Below, piece after piece: positions 13,002 to 15,071 of a DNA stretch of 15,071 bases; position 1 is the first letter of the stretch, and each line of letters opens with the position of its first letter. A model generated the notes under the pieces. That model saw only the letters and a list, made by a program, of their open reading frames with translations. It was not told the origin of the DNA and made no database searches. Made by a program: the position numbers and the translations under genes. Source of the DNA: Gammaproteobacteria bacterium (GTDB taxonomy: Bacteria; Pseudomonadota; Gammaproteobacteria; Eutrophobiales; Eutrophobiaceae); the NCBI GenBank assembly GCA_009843675.1, contig VYCZ01000378.1:1-15071 (forward strand), in the 5' to 3' direction.

Positions 13002-15071
13002 TCATTTCTGCTGCTTGTTGTATAGCAGCCATTGGCGCTCAATAACGTAAGCGTGAATGTCATTCACGTCCTGCTCGCTCAAAATTCCCTGGAACGACAT
13101 CATGCCCTGTGGTTTTCTGACGCCGCCAAGGACAATTTGACTGAATTGCGCATGAGATTCCTGTGACAGGTATTGAAGGCTGTGCATTGACCCTCCCGGG
13201 CGAATGCCTGCGCCTGATGAACCGTGGCACAGCCCGCAGGAGGCTGCGTTATACAGTGAAGCGCCGCGCGCAATCTGTTCGGCCGATGCAGTTTGCGCCG
13301 GCGGTTGCGGTACCGGTGGCAATGCCGGCGAAAACTCAGGCAGTCTGGCATCACCATTAAGCTTGAACGCCAGCAACTGCGTCGGCCCGGGCAGGTCCCC
13401 GAAGAAAGGAATCATGAAACGGGTCATACTGACGGAACCGACAGGAACCAGGATGTACTGCTCGCCAGCCGCCGAATAGGTGACAGGACCGCCCTGGATT
13501 GCGGAGCCCGTATCAAAACTCCACAGTTCTTCTCCCGACGCCGCCGAGTGCGCTCGAAATTTTCCATCAGCCGCGCCCTGGAATACCAGGCCCCCCGCGG
13601 TTGATACCACTCCACCGTTCATGCCGAACTCGTGCAGAAATTCCCATCTCGCCTCCTGTTTGACCACGTCCCATGCGATCAAGCGGCCTTGTGTATTGAG
13701 TTTCCCCGCTTCACTCAAGCCGTCCTCCCTGGTGTTGAGGTTATCACCGTAGTAATGGAAGGAAACACCGCCAAGTGGAGCGTTCTCGCCGGCATTATAG
13801 GTCGTGTCGAAAGACTGCGCCGGTATATACACGAGGTTATGGAAGGGGTGAAAACTCATTGTATGCCAATTGTGGGCGCCGAGGGGGGTAGGGGAGGTAT
13901 AAGCGCTATTGTCCCGCTCCAGGTAATAGCGTACACCCTCGTTTTCAACCGGTCTGCCGGTTTCCAGGTCGATACTGCTTGCCCACTCGACCGGCACGTA
14001 ATTCTCCGCTGCCAGTAATTCTCCGGTTGCCCTGTCCAGGACGTAAAAAAAGCCGTTCTTTGGAGCTTGCAGCAATACTTTCCTGGGTTTGCCGTCCAGT
14101 TCCAGGTCCGCCAATATTATCTGGCTGGCCGCATTCAGGTCCCAGGCGTCAGCCGGGACAGTCTGGTAATGCCATTTGTATTTCCCCGTGTCGGCATCCA
14201 GGGCGATAATCGAGTTCAAAAACAGGTTATCGCCACCGCCGGGACTCCGGGTTTCAGGGTTCCAGGGCAGTCCGCTGTCCGTGCCGATATAGATATGATT
14301 GAATTCTGCGTCATACACGATCGCATCCCAGGCACAGCCGCCTCCGCCGGTAGCCCAGCCCAGCCCCCAGGTAGTTGCAGCCATTTCCAGGATATCGTTT
14401 TCAAACGGCAATGCGGGGTCGCCGGGAACGGTGTAGAAACGCCACACCTGGGCGCCCGTTTCAGCGTCATAAGCAGTGACATAGCCCCTGGCGCCAAAAT
14501 CCGATATGCCGTTACCGATATACACTTTGCCGTTGGCCACCCTGGGCGCGCCGGCAATGGCATATTCCTTGCCCGGATCGCAGGATTGAACTTGCCAGAC
14601 CGGTTCACCCGTCTGCGCTGATAACGCGATTAAACGGCAATCCGACGTGCCTACATACACTTTCCCGTTATTGACCGCAACACCGTGGTTGCGCCGGGCC
14701 GACCATGAAGCGCTGAAACCATGGCCCGGATCAACCTGCGGGTCGTAAAACCAGAGCTCTTCACCGGTGACAGCGTCAAGGGCAAATACCGTGGCAAACG
14801 TGCCGCTCATATATACCACGCCATCAACAACAACAGGTGTGCCGGCAAAACCGTCGTCAGGCAAGGGAGGTTGATAGGACCAGGCAAGTCCCAGTTGCGC
14901 AACATTTTCCGTATTGACCCAGGTCAGCTCACTGAAACGCTGCTCCCGTGCATCGAGTCCGTGTTGCGGCCACCAGACGTCCGATTGTTGATCCGCATCA
15001 CTCGCCGGGGTTGCCGTTTCCTGTGCGTTTCCGGCCGGCGTGTTCTGCGGTGCAGAGTCACAGCCGGACAG
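13002..15071 (-). CDS. PQQ-dependent quinohemoprotein dehydrogenase, lipoprotein, N terminus cut by window edge
   Basis: The minus-strand frame stays open past the first possible start (TTG at 14864) to the window end, giving 689 visible residues. It begins Leu-Ser-Gly-Cys, a lipobox, then a Pro/Ala/Gln-rich linker, so the mature protein is probably a lipid-anchored periplasmic or outer-membrane enzyme. The propeller starts with WWPQHGLDAREQRFSEL and has PQQ W-motif repeats (ALDAVTGEELWFY, AYDAETGAQVWRF, ALDADTGKYKWHY). The catalytic base is probably Asp311 in AWDLNAA. The C-terminal cytochrome c domain has CGLCH (visible 612-616) and a likely Met ligand at 657/658. The adjacent-cysteine pair of canonical enzymes is absent; instead Cys145 and Cys164 lie 18 residues apart. 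Two usual calcium-ligand positions look altered (Asp191 for Glu, Ser266 for Asn). It oxidises an alcohol or an amine-adjacent carbon, passing electrons to heme c. Confidence 0.92.
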   Translation of the reverse strand: MSGCDSAPQNTPAGNAQETATPASDADQQSDVWWPQHGLDAREQRFSELTWVNTENVAQLGLAWSYQPPLPDDGFAGTPVVVDGVVYMSGTFATVFALDAVTGEELWFYDPQVDPGHGFSASWSARRNHGVAVNNGKVYVGTSDCRLIALSAQTGEPVWQVQSCDPGKEYAIAGAPRVANGKVYIGNGISDFGARGYVTAYDAETGAQVWRFYTVPGDPALPFENDILEMAATTWGLGWATGGGGCAWDAIVYDAEFNHIYIGTDSGLPWNPETRSPGGGDNLFLNSIIALDADTGKYKWHYQTVPADAWDLNAASQIILADLELDGKPRKVLLQAPKNGFFYVLDRATGELLAAENYVPVEWASSIDLETGRPVENEGVRYYLERDNSAYTSPTPLGAHNWHTMSFHPFHNLVYIPAQSFDTTYNAGENAPLGGVSFHYYGDNLNTREDGLSEAGKLNTQGRLIAWDVVKQEARWEFLHEFGMNGGVVSTAGGLVFQGAADGKFRAHSAASGEELWSFDTGSAIQGGPVTYSAAGEQYILVPVGSVSMTRFMIPFFGDLPGPTQLLAFKLNGDARLPEFSPALPPVPQPPAQTASAEQIARGASLYNAASCGLCHGSSGAGIRPGGSMHSLQYLSQESHAQFSQIVLGGVRKPQGMMSFQGILSEQDVNDIHAYVIERQWLLYNKQQK

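Overview
The window looks like part of a catabolic island from a Gram-negative bacterium, most likely a marine-type proteobacterium. The evidence is a TonB-dependent outer-membrane receptor, a periplasmic PQQ/heme c dehydrogenase that appears to be a lipoprotein, and regular Shine-Dalgarno use. The exact lineage cannot be read from the sequence. I see no RNA genes, CRISPR arrays, insertion sequences or transposases. Both ends of the window cut through genes: the aminotransferase at the left edge and the PQQ dehydrogenase at the right edge.

Layout: (1) 3-2399, plus strand: the C-terminal bulk of a class III PLP aminotransferase, then a 12-helix MFS transporter. (2) 2456-4783, minus strand: a TonB-dependent receptor, convergent with the transporter and divergent from the next operon. 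(3) 4905-9151, plus strand: a tight four-gene operon. Three genes encode a split glutamate-synthase-like enzyme (GATase II domain, GXGXG beta-helix domain, FMN domain; MgsABC/GlxBCD type). The fourth encodes a type III glutamine-synthetase-like ligase (GlnT/GMAS type). (4) 9220-12981, plus strand: an SDR oxidoreductase behind its own good sigma70-like promoter, a cytochrome P450, a [3Fe-4S] ferredoxin, and a second glutamine-synthetase-like ligase of the gamma-glutamylpolyamine type. Sampled lines here are less GC-rich than the mgs operon. (5) 13002-15071, minus strand: a PQQ quinohemoprotein dehydrogenase convergent with the second ligase.

Working model (inference): the genes fit uptake and oxidation of a nitrogen-containing compound, probably an amine or alkaloid-like molecule. 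The receptor and MFS carrier would import it. The PQQ enzyme would oxidise it in the periplasm, and its cysteine layout resembles what I recall of lupanine hydroxylase. P450 plus ferredoxin would hydroxylate next to nitrogen or demethylate it. The two ligases would trap released amines as gamma-glutamyl amides, MgsABC would move nitrogen through glutamate derivatives, and the aminotransferase would deaminate an omega-amino acid product. The substrate is unknown. The window shows no N-methylglutamate dehydrogenase, no P450 reductase, no aldehyde dehydrogenase and no regulator, so the set is incomplete as seen.
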